The position numbers were made by a program, and so were the translations under genes. Under the pieces are notes generated by a model. That model was not told the DNA's origin, ran no database searches, and saw only the letters and a program-made list of their open reading frames with translations. From Bog-375 sp049587755 (lineage in GTDB: Bacteria; Acidobacteriota; Terriglobia; Bryobacterales; Bryobacteraceae), in assembly GCA_049587755.1 (NCBI GenBank), contig JBAVEN010000045.1, positions 44,603 to 108,602 of the forward strand: a stretch of 64,000 nucleotides of DNA, written 5' to 3'. Below, in pieces: positions 8,832 through 16,984 of this stretch; position 1 is the stretch's first letter; each line of letters opens with the position of its first letter.

Positions 8832-9332
8832 ATGCCCGATAACAGCTTTGACGTGGTCTCGAAAATCGAAATGCCGGAAGTGCTGAACGCCATCCAGCAG
8901 GCGCAGAAGGAAATTCAGCAGCGCTACGACCTGAAGGACTCTCATTCCTCGATCGAGTTGAACGAAAAAGACAGCAAGCTGGTGCTGGCCAGCAAGGACG
9001 AATTCAAGCTCAGGGCGGTGGTGGACATTCTGGAATCGAAGCTGGTGAAGCGCAAGGTGCCGCTGAAGAACCTGAGCTTCGGGGCGGTGACGCCGGCGGC
9101 GGCCTCGACCGTGCGCCAGGAAGTGGCGCTGCAACAGGGCATCCCCACCGAAAAGGCGCGCGAGATCGTAAAGAAGATCAAAGACGGGAAGCTGAAAGTA
9201 CAAGCTTCCATCCAGGGCGACTTCGTGCGCGTTTCCGGGCGCGACCGCGACACCTTGCAGCAGGCCATTCAACTGTTGCGGGCGGCCGATTTCGGACTCG
9301 ACATGCAGTTCACGAACTACCGGACGAATTAG
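8832..9332 (+). CDS. yajQ: YajQ family nucleotide-binding protein (UPF0234)
   Basis: A 166-residue protein covering the full family. It starts MPDNSFDVVSKIEMPEVLNA and contains EIQQRYDLKDS, LKNLSFG, VRQEVALQQGI, AREIVKKIKDGKLKVQA, RVSGRDRDTLQQAI and the C-terminal MQFTNYR, which are the invariant blocks. YajQ homologues bind nucleotides, and the Xanthomonas protein binds cyclic di-GMP; the role here is inferred from family. It starts 3 bases after the receiver gene stop, so it probably closes the rsmB-rpe-bamD operon. Confidence 0.95.
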   Translation: MPDNSFDVVSKIEMPEVLNAIQQAQKEIQQRYDLKDSHSSIELNEKDSKLVLASKDEFKLRAVVDILESKLVKRKVPLKNLSFGAVTPAAASTVRQEVALQQGIPTEKAREIVKKIKDGKLKVQASIQGDFVRVSGRDRDTLQQAIQLLRAADFGLDMQFTNYRTN

Positions 9333-9399
9333 CGTCTGTCCGGAAACAACCAGTTCAAATGCCGGCTACCGCTCCGTTGAAAATCGCGCGCGCAGCTTT

Positions 9400-9487
9400 G
9401 TGGGGCAGCTTGGTAAGCTGCGGTGCGTTTGCCAATCGGACCGCGCTGCGGTTGTCAACCGCAGCGCAGGATGGCATCCTGCCCCAC
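9400..9487. repeat. Multi-hairpin intergenic repeat, copy 1
   Basis: Bounded by GTGGGGCAG and its complement CTGCCCCAC. Inside are four consecutive short stem-loops with 3-base loops: GCAGCTT/AAGCTGC, GCGGTGCGTTT/AATCGGACCGC (two mismatches), GCTGCGGTT/AACCGCAGC and AGGAT/ATCCT. A second copy at 42328-42427 has the same architecture with compensatory changes in the stems. It lies between yajQ and the hydrolase gene. Confidence 0.8.
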
Positions 9488-9589
9488 CAGGAAGCCGCGC
9501 TGGCTGGTACGACCGCTGCCGTTGCTACGTCCCGCCTGCCGCCGCTGAACCGATTTTCATCCCTTTGTGAGGGCCGCAGGCCCGTGAGC

Positions 9590-9612
9590 ACTCCCTGACG
9601 GACGCGGCTCCG
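9590..9612. repeat. 23-base dispersed intergenic repeat, copy B
   Basis: ACTCCCTGACG followed by GACGCGGCTCCG, 8 bases before the hydrolase start. Compare 853-875 and 52370-52392. Confidence 0.6.
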
Positions 9613-9620
9613 GGAGCCCC

Positions 9621-10253
9621 ATGATACGCCGCATTGAATCGCATGAAATCGCCGGGCCGGCGGGCCGCCTGGAAGCGCTGCTCGAGGAGCCGCACGATCG
9701 CGACCCATGGTGCGCGGCGGTGGTTTGCCATCCGCACCCGCTGCACGGCGGCACGCTGCACAACAAAGTGGTCTACCGCCTGGCGCGCGGTCTGCGCCGC
9801 GCCGGTCTCGCGGTGCTGCGGTTCAATTATCGCGGGGTGGGCCGCAGCCAGGGAGAGTACGGCAACCTGGAGGGAGAAATCGAAGACGCCCGCGCGGCGC
9901 TCGAGTGGCTGCGGCTGCGGCACCCCGGCCTGCCGCACGCTCTGGCCGGCTTCTCCTTCGGCGCGCGGGTGATCACTCGCCTGGGATGCGAAACCGGCGG
10001 CGCGCGCTTTTTGCTGGCGGCGGGATTCCCGACCGCGATGGGCGGCGCGGAGTACCTGGAACGCTGCGCGGCGCCGAAGGTCTTCGTGCAAAGCACGCAC
10101 GACCAATACGGGCCGCGCGCCGAACTGGAGGCCGCCTTCGCCCGATGGGCGGCCCCGAAACGCATCGTGTGGATCGAAGCCGCGGACCACTTTTTCGCGG
10201 GGGGCCTGGAGGCGTTCGAAGAGCGGATAGCGGCAGTGGCGGCGGAGCTCTAA
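9621..10253 (+). CDS. Alpha/beta hydrolase (COG2945-like)
   Basis: A 210-residue cytoplasmic alpha/beta hydrolase. The N-terminal VCHPHPLHGGTLHNKVVY block and the FNYRGVGRSQGEY motif are characteristic of the COG2945 group. The nucleophile elbow is GFSFGARV (Ser), the acid is probably in STHDQYGP and the catalytic His in EAADHFF. Length matches the family. Members act on small ester or acyl substrates that are not defined, so no specific reaction is assigned. It is followed by tdk after 23 bases; the preceding 290 bases hold only repeats, so transcription probably begins there. Confidence 0.87.
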   Translation: MIRRIESHEIAGPAGRLEALLEEPHDRDPWCAAVVCHPHPLHGGTLHNKVVYRLARGLRRAGLAVLRFNYRGVGRSQGEYGNLEGEIEDARAALEWLRLRHPGLPHALAGFSFGARVITRLGCETGGARFLLAAGFPTAMGGAEYLERCAAPKVFVQSTHDQYGPRAELEAAFARWAAPKRIVWIEAADHFFAGGLEAFEERIAAVAAEL

Positions 10254-10276
10254 CTGTGGGATGCTGAACGGTTCGT

Positions 10277-10885
10277 ATGGATATCATCACGGGCAACGCC
10301 GGCTGGATTGAAGTGATTTGCGGCCCGATGTTCTCGGGCAAGAGCGAGGAGCTGATCCGCCGCCTGCGCCGCGCCATGATCGCGCGCAAGCGGGTGGCCG
10401 TGTTCAAGCCCGTCATCGACGACCGCTACTCGGCCGGGGAGATCGTCTCTCACGGCGACCTGCGCTTGCATTCGCAAGTGGTCTCGGGCGCGGGCGAGAT
10501 ACTGGAGCGGATCGATTGGCGCGCCGAGGTGGTGGGCGTGGATGAAGCGAATTTCCTGGGCCCGGAGCTAGTGGAGGTGACGGGAAGGCTGGCCGACAGC
10601 GGCAAGCAGGTGATCGTCGCCGGCCTGGATACGGACTACCTGGGGCGGCCCTTCGCGCCGATTCCGGATCTGCTGGCGCAGGCCGAATCCATCACCAAGA
10701 CGTTGGCCGTGTGCGTCCGCTGCGGCAATCCGGCCAAGCACACGCAGCGGCTGCGCGGCTCCGACGACCTGATCGTGGTGGGTACCGCCGATATGTACGA
10801 AGCGCGCTGCCGCCGGTGCTTCGAGCCCGGCATTCCCAAGCAGCAGGAAATCGACTTCGTGACCGCCAAGCGGCGCGAGCTGTAA
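10277..10885 (+). CDS. tdk: Thymidine kinase (type II)
   Basis: Phosphorylates thymidine with ATP for pyrimidine salvage. At 202 residues it has the length of type II tetrameric enzymes. The P-loop is GPMFSGKSEELIRRLRR; the Walker B/catalytic segment reads VGVDEANFLG (DEANF instead of the common DEAQF); the lasso loop CVRCGNPAKHTQR and the second pair RCRRCF supply the zinc cysteines. VGTADMYEARCRRCF forms the nucleoside pocket. It is linked to the upstream hydrolase gene. Confidence 0.95.
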   Translation: MDIITGNAGWIEVICGPMFSGKSEELIRRLRRAMIARKRVAVFKPVIDDRYSAGEIVSHGDLRLHSQVVSGAGEILERIDWRAEVVGVDEANFLGPELVEVTGRLADSGKQVIVAGLDTDYLGRPFAPIPDLLAQAESITKTLAVCVRCGNPAKHTQRLRGSDDLIVVGTADMYEARCRRCFEPGIPKQQEIDFVTAKRREL

Positions 10886-10936
10886 GGACGGCGCGGAGGC
10901 CTAGCGCTCGAATCCGGAGTTGCGGCCGTTTCGCCG

Positions 10937-11223
10937 CTACGTTCCGCTTGCGCTGGCTGTCATGCGAGAGGGGGTCTTCTCTTGCGGCAAAATGCGGTCG
11001 CGCATTCCACCGTAGGCGAAGCCTCGCACCAGGCCGCGACTGTACATACTGTACGGGAAGCCCGGCTCGATGGCGCTTGCTTCGTCCAATGCCCTCACGT
11101 GTTCGGGCGTCAACGTTAGCGAAAGGCTTTGCAAGTTGTCTTCGAACTGGGACAACTTGCGGGCGCCAACGATGGGGATTACCGGAATGCTGCGGTAGCG
11201 GAGCCACGCCAGACGTCTCCGGA
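10937..11223 (-). pseudogene. C-terminal fragment of an aldo/keto reductase
   Basis: In the minus-strand frame from about 11223 to the stop at 10937, the translation reads LAWLRYRSIPVIPIVGARK, then LSQFEDNLQSLSLTLTPEHV and IEPGFPYSMYSRGLVRGF, which is the conserved C-terminal third of NADPH-dependent aldo/keto reductases. The catalytic barrel and a start codon are absent, and the remaining upstream sequence is not reductase-like. An ATG at 11155 gives 72 codons but is unlikely to make a functional protein. This is a decayed remnant between tdk and the peptidase. Confidence 0.8.
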
Positions 11224-11313
11224 GGCGGCCTTTTGGGCGATTTCTTAGGGATGAGCAAAGCGCCGCGCCACACCAGGCGCGGCAAGGTAGAGTGATAGGG
11301 AAGGAGTCTCGCT

Positions 11314-13332
11314 TTGCATAAGACCTTGTTGGTTCTCTCGCTGGCTGCCTGGAGTCTTCCCGGCCAAGCGCCGGAAAAGCCGGCGAGTGCGCTTGAGTTC
11401 AGCGTGAAGAACATCGACGCCACCGCCAATCCGTGCGTGAATTTCTACCAGTACGCGTGCGGCAGTTGGATGAAGAACAATCCGATTCCCGCCGACCAGG
11501 CTCGGTGGGGCCGTTTCGGCCAGTTGGAAGAGCACAATCGCGACGTGCTGCGTGAGATTTTGGAGGCAGCCAGCAAGCCGGATGCGGGCCGCGATTTGAC
11601 CACGCGCCTGATTGGCGATTACTACGCGGCTTGTATGGATGAAAAAGCGGTTGAGGCCGCCGGGCTGAAGCCGCTCGAAGACGAACTGGCGCAAATCCGC
11701 AGCCTGAAGAGCAAGGCGCAACTTGCCGCAGTAGTTGCGCGCCTGCAGCGCGGCGGTGTGGATGCGATGTTCGAATTCAGCTCCGGACAGGATTTCAAGG
11801 ATTCCAACCAGGTGATCGCGCAAGTCGATCAAGGCGGTCTGGGGCTGCCGGAACGCGACTATTACCTGAAGCAGGACGCGCGGAGCGAGGAGTTGCGCCG
11901 CAAATACACGGAGCACGTGGCCCGCATGTTCGGGCTTGCCGGCCAAGCGCCGGCCGAGGCCAAGGCCGGCGCGGAGACGGTGATGAAGATGGAAACCGCG
12001 CTCGCGGAGGGCTCGCTCGACAACGTGTCGCGGCGCGACCCGGAGAAGATCTATCACAAGATGAGCACTCAGGAAATGGAAGCGCTGAGCCCCGTGTTTC
12101 ACTGGAAAGAGTATCTGCGCGCGAGCGGCGCGCCGGAATTTACGAGCCTCGACGTGGTGTGGCCCGTTTTCTTCCAAACGCTGAACGGGGCCATCGGGCG
12201 GTTCAGCCTGGAGGATTGGAAGACGTATCTCACCTGGCACCTGCTGCATACCGAGGCGCGGCTGCTGCCGGCGGCGTTCGTCAAAGAAAACTTCGAGTTC
12301 TTCGGCAGAACGCTGACCGGCACCACGGAGATTCGGGCGCGCTGGAAGCGCTGCGTGGATTTCACGGACGGCGAGCTGGGCGAGGCCCTGGGGAAGGAGT
12401 TCGTCGAGAAGACGTTCGGCGCCGAGGGCAAGGCGCGGACTCTGAAGATGGTGGAGGCGCTCGAAAAGGCGCTCGGGCAGGACCTGGAACAATTGCCCTG
12501 GATGACCGCGGGAACCAAGCAACAGGCGCTGGTGAAGCTGCACGCGATCGCCAACAAGATCGGCTACCCCGACCGCTGGCGCGACTATTCGAGCGTGACC
12601 ATCCGGCGCGACGATCCGGTGGGCGACACGATGCGCGCCGAGGCCTTCGAGTTTCAGCGCCAGTTGAACAAGATTGGCAAGCCGGTGGACCGCCAGGAAT
12701 GGGGCATGACGCCGCCCACGGTGAACGCGTATTACGACCCATTGATGAACGACATCAACTTCCCGGCGGGCATTCTGCAGCCGCCGTTCTACGACAACGC
12801 GATGGACGATGCGGTGAACTTCGGCGCCATCGGCGCAGTGATCGGCCATGAGCTGACGCACGGTTTCGACGATGAGGGCCGGCAGTTCGATGCCAAGGGC
12901 AACCTGCGCGACTGGTGGACGTCCGCAGACGCCAAGGAATTCAAAACCCGCGCGGCCTGCATCGAGCGCGAGTACTCAGGATTCGAGGTGGCGCCGGGCG
13001 TGACGGTGAACGGCAAGCTCACGCTGGGAGAGAACACGGCGGATAACGGCGGCGTGCGCATCGCGCTGATGGCGTTGTTAAACACTATCGACGGCAGCCG
13101 CCGGAAGATCGACGGTTTCACTCCCGAGCAGCGCCTGTTTCTGGCCTTCGGCCAGGTGTGGTGCGAAAACGAGCGGGACGAAGCGCTCCGCCTGCAAGTG
13201 AAGACCGATCCCCATTCGCCGGCCAACGAACGGGTGAACGGCGTGGTCGAGAACATGCCCGAGTTTCAGCAGGCATTTTCCTGCAAGGCCGGCCAGCCGA
13301 TGGTGAGCGCCACCGCGTGCAGGGTGTGGTAG
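11314..13332 (+). CDS. M13 family zinc metallopeptidase (PepO/neprilysin type), secreted
   Basis: A 672-residue exported endopeptidase that cleaves oligopeptides. The TTG at 11314 is chosen because AAGGAG precedes it (11301-11306) and it yields a short signal peptide (MHKTLLVLSLAAWSLPGQA). The N-terminal M13 domain begins at NPCVNFYQYACGSWMK. The catalytic domain has VNAYYDP and INFPAGILQPPFY, the zinc site VIGHELTHGFDDEG (two His plus catalytic Glu), the third ligand in GENTADNGG, and the substrate-binding DPHSPANERVNG. It ends in CRVW, the conserved C-terminus. All catalytic residues are intact. Confidence 0.95.
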   Translation: MHKTLLVLSLAAWSLPGQAPEKPASALEFSVKNIDATANPCVNFYQYACGSWMKNNPIPADQARWGRFGQLEEHNRDVLREILEAASKPDAGRDLTTRLIGDYYAACMDEKAVEAAGLKPLEDELAQIRSLKSKAQLAAVVARLQRGGVDAMFEFSSGQDFKDSNQVIAQVDQGGLGLPERDYYLKQDARSEELRRKYTEHVARMFGLAGQAPAEAKAGAETVMKMETALAEGSLDNVSRRDPEKIYHKMSTQEMEALSPVFHWKEYLRASGAPEFTSLDVVWPVFFQTLNGAIGRFSLEDWKTYLTWHLLHTEARLLPAAFVKENFEFFGRTLTGTTEIRARWKRCVDFTDGELGEALGKEFVEKTFGAEGKARTLKMVEALEKALGQDLEQLPWMTAGTKQQALVKLHAIANKIGYPDRWRDYSSVTIRRDDPVGDTMRAEAFEFQRQLNKIGKPVDRQEWGMTPPTVNAYYDPLMNDINFPAGILQPPFYDNAMDDAVNFGAIGAVIGHELTHGFDDEGRQFDAKGNLRDWWTSADAKEFKTRAACIEREYSGFEVAPGVTVNGKLTLGENTADNGGVRIALMALLNTIDGSRRKIDGFTPEQRLFLAFGQVWCENERDEALRLQVKTDPHSPANERVNGVVENMPEFQQAFSCKAGQPMVSATACRVW

Positions 13333-13433
13333 AAGGGAAACGCTGCTGAGTTTGGTTTTTACCCGTGGCGAATGACCTGGCTCGCGCCGGTCACCCTGGG
13401 GAGCCTCAAGACATAGAGCCGCGGAGGCTTGCC

Positions 13434-13462
13434 TTGAGCGTGCGGGGCCATTCTGCTATTCT
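13434..13462 (+). promoter_or_regulatory. Predicted sigma-70-type promoter of yebC-ruvC
   Basis: TTGAGC at 13434 and TATTCT at 13457 with a 17-base spacer, about 70 bases before the yebC start. Confidence 0.45.
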
Positions 13463-13530
13463 CAATGAGTTGAATTCATAAGCAAGTTCTTTCCTGGCCG
13501 CGTGAGGCCGGGTCACTCCGAGGTTGCACC

Positions 13531-14277
13531 ATGTCAGGCCATTCCAAGTGGGCCACCATCAAGCACAAGAAGGCGGCTACGGACGCGAAGCGCGGGAAAG
13601 CGTTTACGCGCATCATCAAGGAAATTACCATCGCCGCACGCAGCGGAGGCGATCCGGAGGGAAATCCCCGGTTGCGCAGCGCCGTGTTGGCGGCCAAGGC
13701 GGCGAGCATGCCGTCGGACAACATCAAGAAAGCGATCATGCGCGGGACCGGCGAGATCGAGGGCGGGCAGATCGAAGAAGTGATGTTTGAAGGCTACGGG
13801 CCGGGCGGGGCGGCGGTGCTGGTGAACGTGGCCACCGACAACCGCAACCGGACGGTGAGCGAACTCCGCCACGTTTTTTCGAAGAACGGCGGCAACCTGG
13901 GCGAGCAGGGGAGCGTCGCCTGGATGTTCGAGCGCAAGAGCCAGATCTACGTAGCCGGCGAAAAAGCGGGCGAAGACCAGCTTATGAACGTGGCGCTGGA
14001 AGCGGGCGGCGACGATCTGCGCCAGGAAGGCGAAAGCTGGGAGATTCTGTCCGCTCCGGAGGCGCACGAAGCCGTGATCAAGGCCCTGGAGGCGGCGGGC
14101 ATTCCAGTCGACGAAGCTTCGATTGGCATGGTTCCGAAGAACCTGGTGAAGCTGGAGGGCAAGAACGCGGCCGGCATGCTGCGGCTGAACGATGCGCTGG
14201 AGGAGCACGAGGACGTGCAGAACGTCTACTCCAACTTCGATATCGACGAGAAGGAGATGGAGGCCCTCGAGCGGTAA
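13531..14277 (+). CDS. yebC: YebC/PmpR family protein
   Basis: A 248-residue cytoplasmic protein of the family described as DNA-binding regulators and, more recently, as translation factors that relieve ribosome stalling. The N-terminal SGHSKWATIKHKKAATDAKRGK, then RIIKEITIAARSGG and MPSDNIKKAIMRG, is diagnostic. Later blocks are YGPGGAAVLV, TDNRNRTVSELRH and NGGNLGEQGSVAWMF. The length is normal. It lies immediately upstream of ruvC (1-base gap), the same arrangement seen in many bacteria. Confidence 0.96.
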   Translation: MSGHSKWATIKHKKAATDAKRGKAFTRIIKEITIAARSGGDPEGNPRLRSAVLAAKAASMPSDNIKKAIMRGTGEIEGGQIEEVMFEGYGPGGAAVLVNVATDNRNRTVSELRHVFSKNGGNLGEQGSVAWMFERKSQIYVAGEKAGEDQLMNVALEAGGDDLRQEGESWEILSAPEAHEAVIKALEAAGIPVDEASIGMVPKNLVKLEGKNAAGMLRLNDALEEHEDVQNVYSNFDIDEKEMEALER

Positions 14278-14278
14278 C

Positions 14279-14773
14279 GTGCGGGTGCTCGGCATCGATT
14301 GCGGGTCGGCGCGCACCGGTTACGGGGTCATCGACAGCGACGGACGGCGGCACAGTTTGGTGGCCGCGGGGGTGATCCGCACCAGCACGCAATGGCCGTT
14401 TGAAAAGCGGCTGCTCAAGATCGGCGACGAGTTGCGCGCGCTGCTGCGGGAGCACGCTCCGGATGCGGCGGCGGTGGAGGGGGTGTTTTATTCGGCCAAC
14501 GTGCAGACGGCGCTGAAGCTGGCGCAAGTGCGCGGGATCGCGCTGCTGGCGGTGGCGGAAGCCGGCGTGGCGCTGGCGGAATATTCGCCGCTGGAGGTGA
14601 AGACCAGCGTGGTGGGTTACGGACGGGCGGAAAAAGCGCAAGTGCAGTTGATGGTGAAATCGCTGCTGAAGCTGGCCGCGACCATCGAATCCGAGGATGC
14701 CGCCGACGCGCTGGCGGTGGCGATTTGCCACGCCACGCACGAGGCCACGCGCTTGAGGATTGGACCGGCATGA
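14279..14773 (+). CDS. ruvC: Holliday junction endonuclease RuvC
   Basis: Resolves Holliday junctions as the nuclease of RuvABC. GTG at 14279, one base after the yebC stop, gives 164 residues, close to the E. coli protein (173), and starts directly at the first strand VRVLGIDCGSARTGYG (catalytic Asp). The second acidic residue lies in AAVEGVFYSANVQTALKLAQVRG, and the last pair is in ESEDAADALAVAICH. A longer reading frame into yebC is not supported. Its stop overlaps the next start (ATGA). ruvA and ruvB are not in the window. Confidence 0.95.
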   Translation: MRVLGIDCGSARTGYGVIDSDGRRHSLVAAGVIRTSTQWPFEKRLLKIGDELRALLREHAPDAAAVEGVFYSANVQTALKLAQVRGIALLAVAEAGVALAEYSPLEVKTSVVGYGRAEKAQVQLMVKSLLKLAATIESEDAADALAVAICHATHEATRLRIGPA

Positions 14774-15408
14774 AGGGCGGGTTGTGGCTCTGCCTGCCGC
14801 TTTGCGCGGCGACGGCTTTCGGCGCCGGCGATGCGCGGCTGTTCTTTTCCCGCACGTTTCCGGGCAGCGCGCCGCCGTACATCGAAGTGCGCCTGGCGCA
14901 GACCGGCGACGCCGAATATCGCGAGGCGCCCGACGACCAGTTGCCGCTCAAATTCAAGCTCTCGGACGAAGAGACGGCGGCAGTTTTCGGATTGGCCCAG
15001 AAGCTGGATTACTTCCGGCATCCGCTCGAATCGCCGGCCAAAGTAGCCTTCATGGGAACGAAGTTGCTGCGCTATGAGAGCGGCGGCGGCAAGAGCGAAG
15101 TGAAGTTCAATTACACGGAGGATGTGGCGGCTCAGACGCTGGTGGACTGGTTCGAACGGATGGCGGAATCGGCCCAGCTTCACATCGATCTGGAGCGCAC
15201 CGCCAGGTACGACCACCTGGGTGTGCCGCAAGCCCTGGACCGGTTGGACGACGCGATGGAGGATAACCAACTGGTGGGCGCCGGGCAATTTCTGCCGCTG
15301 CTGGACCGCATCGCCAACAACGAAACCTACATGCATGCGGCGAGAAGCCTGGCCGCGGATCTCGCCGAGGCGATTCGGAACCCGAAGAAGCAGGGCGCGA
15401 AGAACTGA
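14770..15408 (+). CDS. Secreted hypothetical protein downstream of ruvC
   Basis: The ATG at 14770 overlaps the ruvC stop and opens a signal peptide (MKGGLWLCLPLCAATAFGAG), giving 212 residues. The mature part has alternating strands and a helical end (ALDRLDDAMEDNQLVGAGQFLPLLDRIANNETYMHAARSLAADLAEAI). It contains no cysteine-rich, metal-binding or catalytic pattern that I recognise. Similar signal-peptide proteins occur next to ruvC in Solibacter relatives, but that is from memory and unverified. Translational coupling to ruvC suggests co-expression only. Confidence 0.7.
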   Translation: MKGGLWLCLPLCAATAFGAGDARLFFSRTFPGSAPPYIEVRLAQTGDAEYREAPDDQLPLKFKLSDEETAAVFGLAQKLDYFRHPLESPAKVAFMGTKLLRYESGGGKSEVKFNYTEDVAAQTLVDWFERMAESAQLHIDLERTARYDHLGVPQALDRLDDAMEDNQLVGAGQFLPLLDRIANNETYMHAARSLAADLAEAIRNPKKQGAKN

Positions 15409-15729
15409 GTGCAAGGTAGCTTTCCTCGAGCCTACTCGGAGGGGGGAAGAGAAGCAGCTTGGCCCCGGTTGCGGGGCTACTCCGGGGCTCCACCCCATGG
15501 GCGCTGACTTGGGGCGGAATTCCTTGGCCGGGCCACGACCTCATCCAGTGGGATCGGCGAGCTGGTAACCTCCGAAGCAGGACTGATAGCCGAATTCGGA
15601 ATGCAACCTCTCGCCTGCAACCCAAACTCTACCCAACGCGTTCGCGACTTTCACCAGGCTGTCGCCCAGCAACCTGAAGCGCGACAGAGTACATGCGTCG
15701 AGGTCTGAGCTTTCGTCCCATCAATTCTG
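15409..15729. other. Gap between convergent genes
   Basis: About 320 bases. A minus-strand frame (about 15720 down to a stop at 15541) reads SRFRLLGDSLVKVANALGR and then HSEFGYQSCFGGYQ, which looks protein-like, but it has no start codon and I cannot assign a family; it may be a gene remnant. No terminator with a T-run was found. Confidence 0.3.
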
Positions 15730-16527
15730 TCAAATAGGAAACACAGTCTCGCCCAAGAGCGACTCGGCGCCATCAATATAAACCTCCGTGCCCGTGATAT
15801 GACTGGCTCCGTTCGAAGCCAGGAAGAGGATCAGTTGCGCGACTTGTTCGGGGGTGCCTTTCCTGCCGCCGGTCAAAGGTATAGTGCCCTCGGGGAATCC
15901 CGAACGCATCGCGGCCTTCTCTATGTGACGTTCCTTGATGCTGCTCATAATCCCTGTCTCGATTGCGCCCGGACAGACGACGTTGACCCTGACCTGATAC
16001 CTGGCTAACTCCAGAGCCAATGTTTTTGCAAGTGCCACTTGACCGGCTTTCGAGGAAGAATAAGCGGAAAATCCCCCTATGCTAAAGACCCGGGTCCCAT
16101 TCGTCGAAGCCACAACCACGACGGATCCACCCTGGCGCTTTAAGTGCGGGACCGAATATCTGAGCGTGAGGAACGTACCCGTCAGGTTAGTCCCGATCGT
16201 TTCATTCCATTCTTCGGGTTCGATCTCGTCGATTGGCGCACGTACTCCATTTATGCCGGCATTCGAAACAACGATATCCAAACGGCCGAACGACTCGATG
16301 GTCCGCTCGACGGCTTGCTTCACATGGTCGGGCCGTGAGACATCCGCAACAATCGCCATCCCCTCGGCGCCCAGAAGCCGTATCTCGTCGACGGTGGCCT
16401 TCACTGTTTCCTCCGACCTATCGAGGGCAGCGATTCTGGCTGACCCACGGGCTAGTTCTCGCGCCACCGCCCTCCCAATCCCGGACCCGGCTCCAGTGAT
16501 CAGAGCCACTCTCCCGTCAAAACTCAT
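15730..16527 (-). CDS. SDR family NAD(P)-dependent oxidoreductase
   Basis: A 265-residue classical short-chain dehydrogenase/reductase. The cofactor motif is TGAGSGIGRA near the N-terminus, an acidic residue at the end of strand 2 (ALDRS) favours NAD(H), and NAG follows in IVVSNAGING. The catalytic set is Asn in GTNLTG, Ser in VVASTNGT, and YSSSK in SAYSSSKAG. PGAIETGI and TGTEVYIDG complete the fold. Substrate is not predictable from sequence. It is transcribed alone; a gene-poor stretch lies upstream. Confidence 0.92.
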   Translation of the reverse strand: MSFDGRVALITGAGSGIGRAVARELARGSARIAALDRSEETVKATVDEIRLLGAEGMAIVADVSRPDHVKQAVERTIESFGRLDIVVSNAGINGVRAPIDEIEPEEWNETIGTNLTGTFLTLRYSVPHLKRQGGSVVVVASTNGTRVFSIGGFSAYSSSKAGQVALAKTLALELARYQVRVNVVCPGAIETGIMSSIKERHIEKAAMRSGFPEGTIPLTGGRKGTPEQVAQLILFLASNGASHITGTEVYIDGAESLLGETVFPI

Positions 16528-16984
16528 TTAATACCTCCGCCAGCACTCCAAAATGACAGTGTGTCTGTGGGAATAATCTCAATGACCGGACTCGGCCGGT
16601 GCGTCGTTGTGGGCGGAGTGTTGATCAGATCCCGATACGGCGCGACTTATGAGTGCGACCATCGGTTAACTATTTGCCCGGTCAGTGCATCCACGCCGTT
16701 GTAGTCGCCGAACACGTGTGGACGCCAGTTGTTCCGGGAATCGGAACCGGCCTCGACCAGATCTCAGGTGGGGACTGCCGCGGGGTGGTCCGTGCCGGAA
16801 TGCAACCCTATTCTCCGAGGCGCTAATGTTCAGCTCCCGACCGCCGTGAAAAACGATAGAATCGGGGTTTGAAGTACATGCTCGCACCATGCTACGCGAA
16901 GAGGCCGATGCGTTCAGTCGTAGCGATTGAACCGCCTGAGAGCCGCGCGTCGGCCTCGTACCCGCAGTGTCGGAATCTCGTTCC
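16528..16984. other. Gene-poor gap upstream of the SDR and GH13 genes
   Basis: About 457 bases between divergent genes. A minus-strand frame near 16660-16765 reads RNNWRPHVFGDYNGVDALTG and then stops; it resembles the tail of a secreted protein but is too short to assign. No RNA gene or repeat was recognised. Confidence 0.3.

Noticed and set aside
7569..9272. 567-codon minus-strand frame opposite bamD, receiver and yajQ
   Set aside because: Antisense to three recognised genes; composition is His/Arg-rich with no domain.
13496..13515. Hairpin upstream of yebC similar to one at 59519
   Set aside because: The stem has mismatches and only about 15 bases are shared; not enough to call a common element.
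15541..15720. Protein-like minus-strand frame (LLGDSLVKVANALGR)
   Set aside because: No start codon, no recognised family and not continued upstream; mentioned as a gap feature only.
16660..16765. Minus-strand fragment RNNWRPHVFGDYNGVDALTG
   Set aside because: Too short to assign to RHS or any other secreted family.
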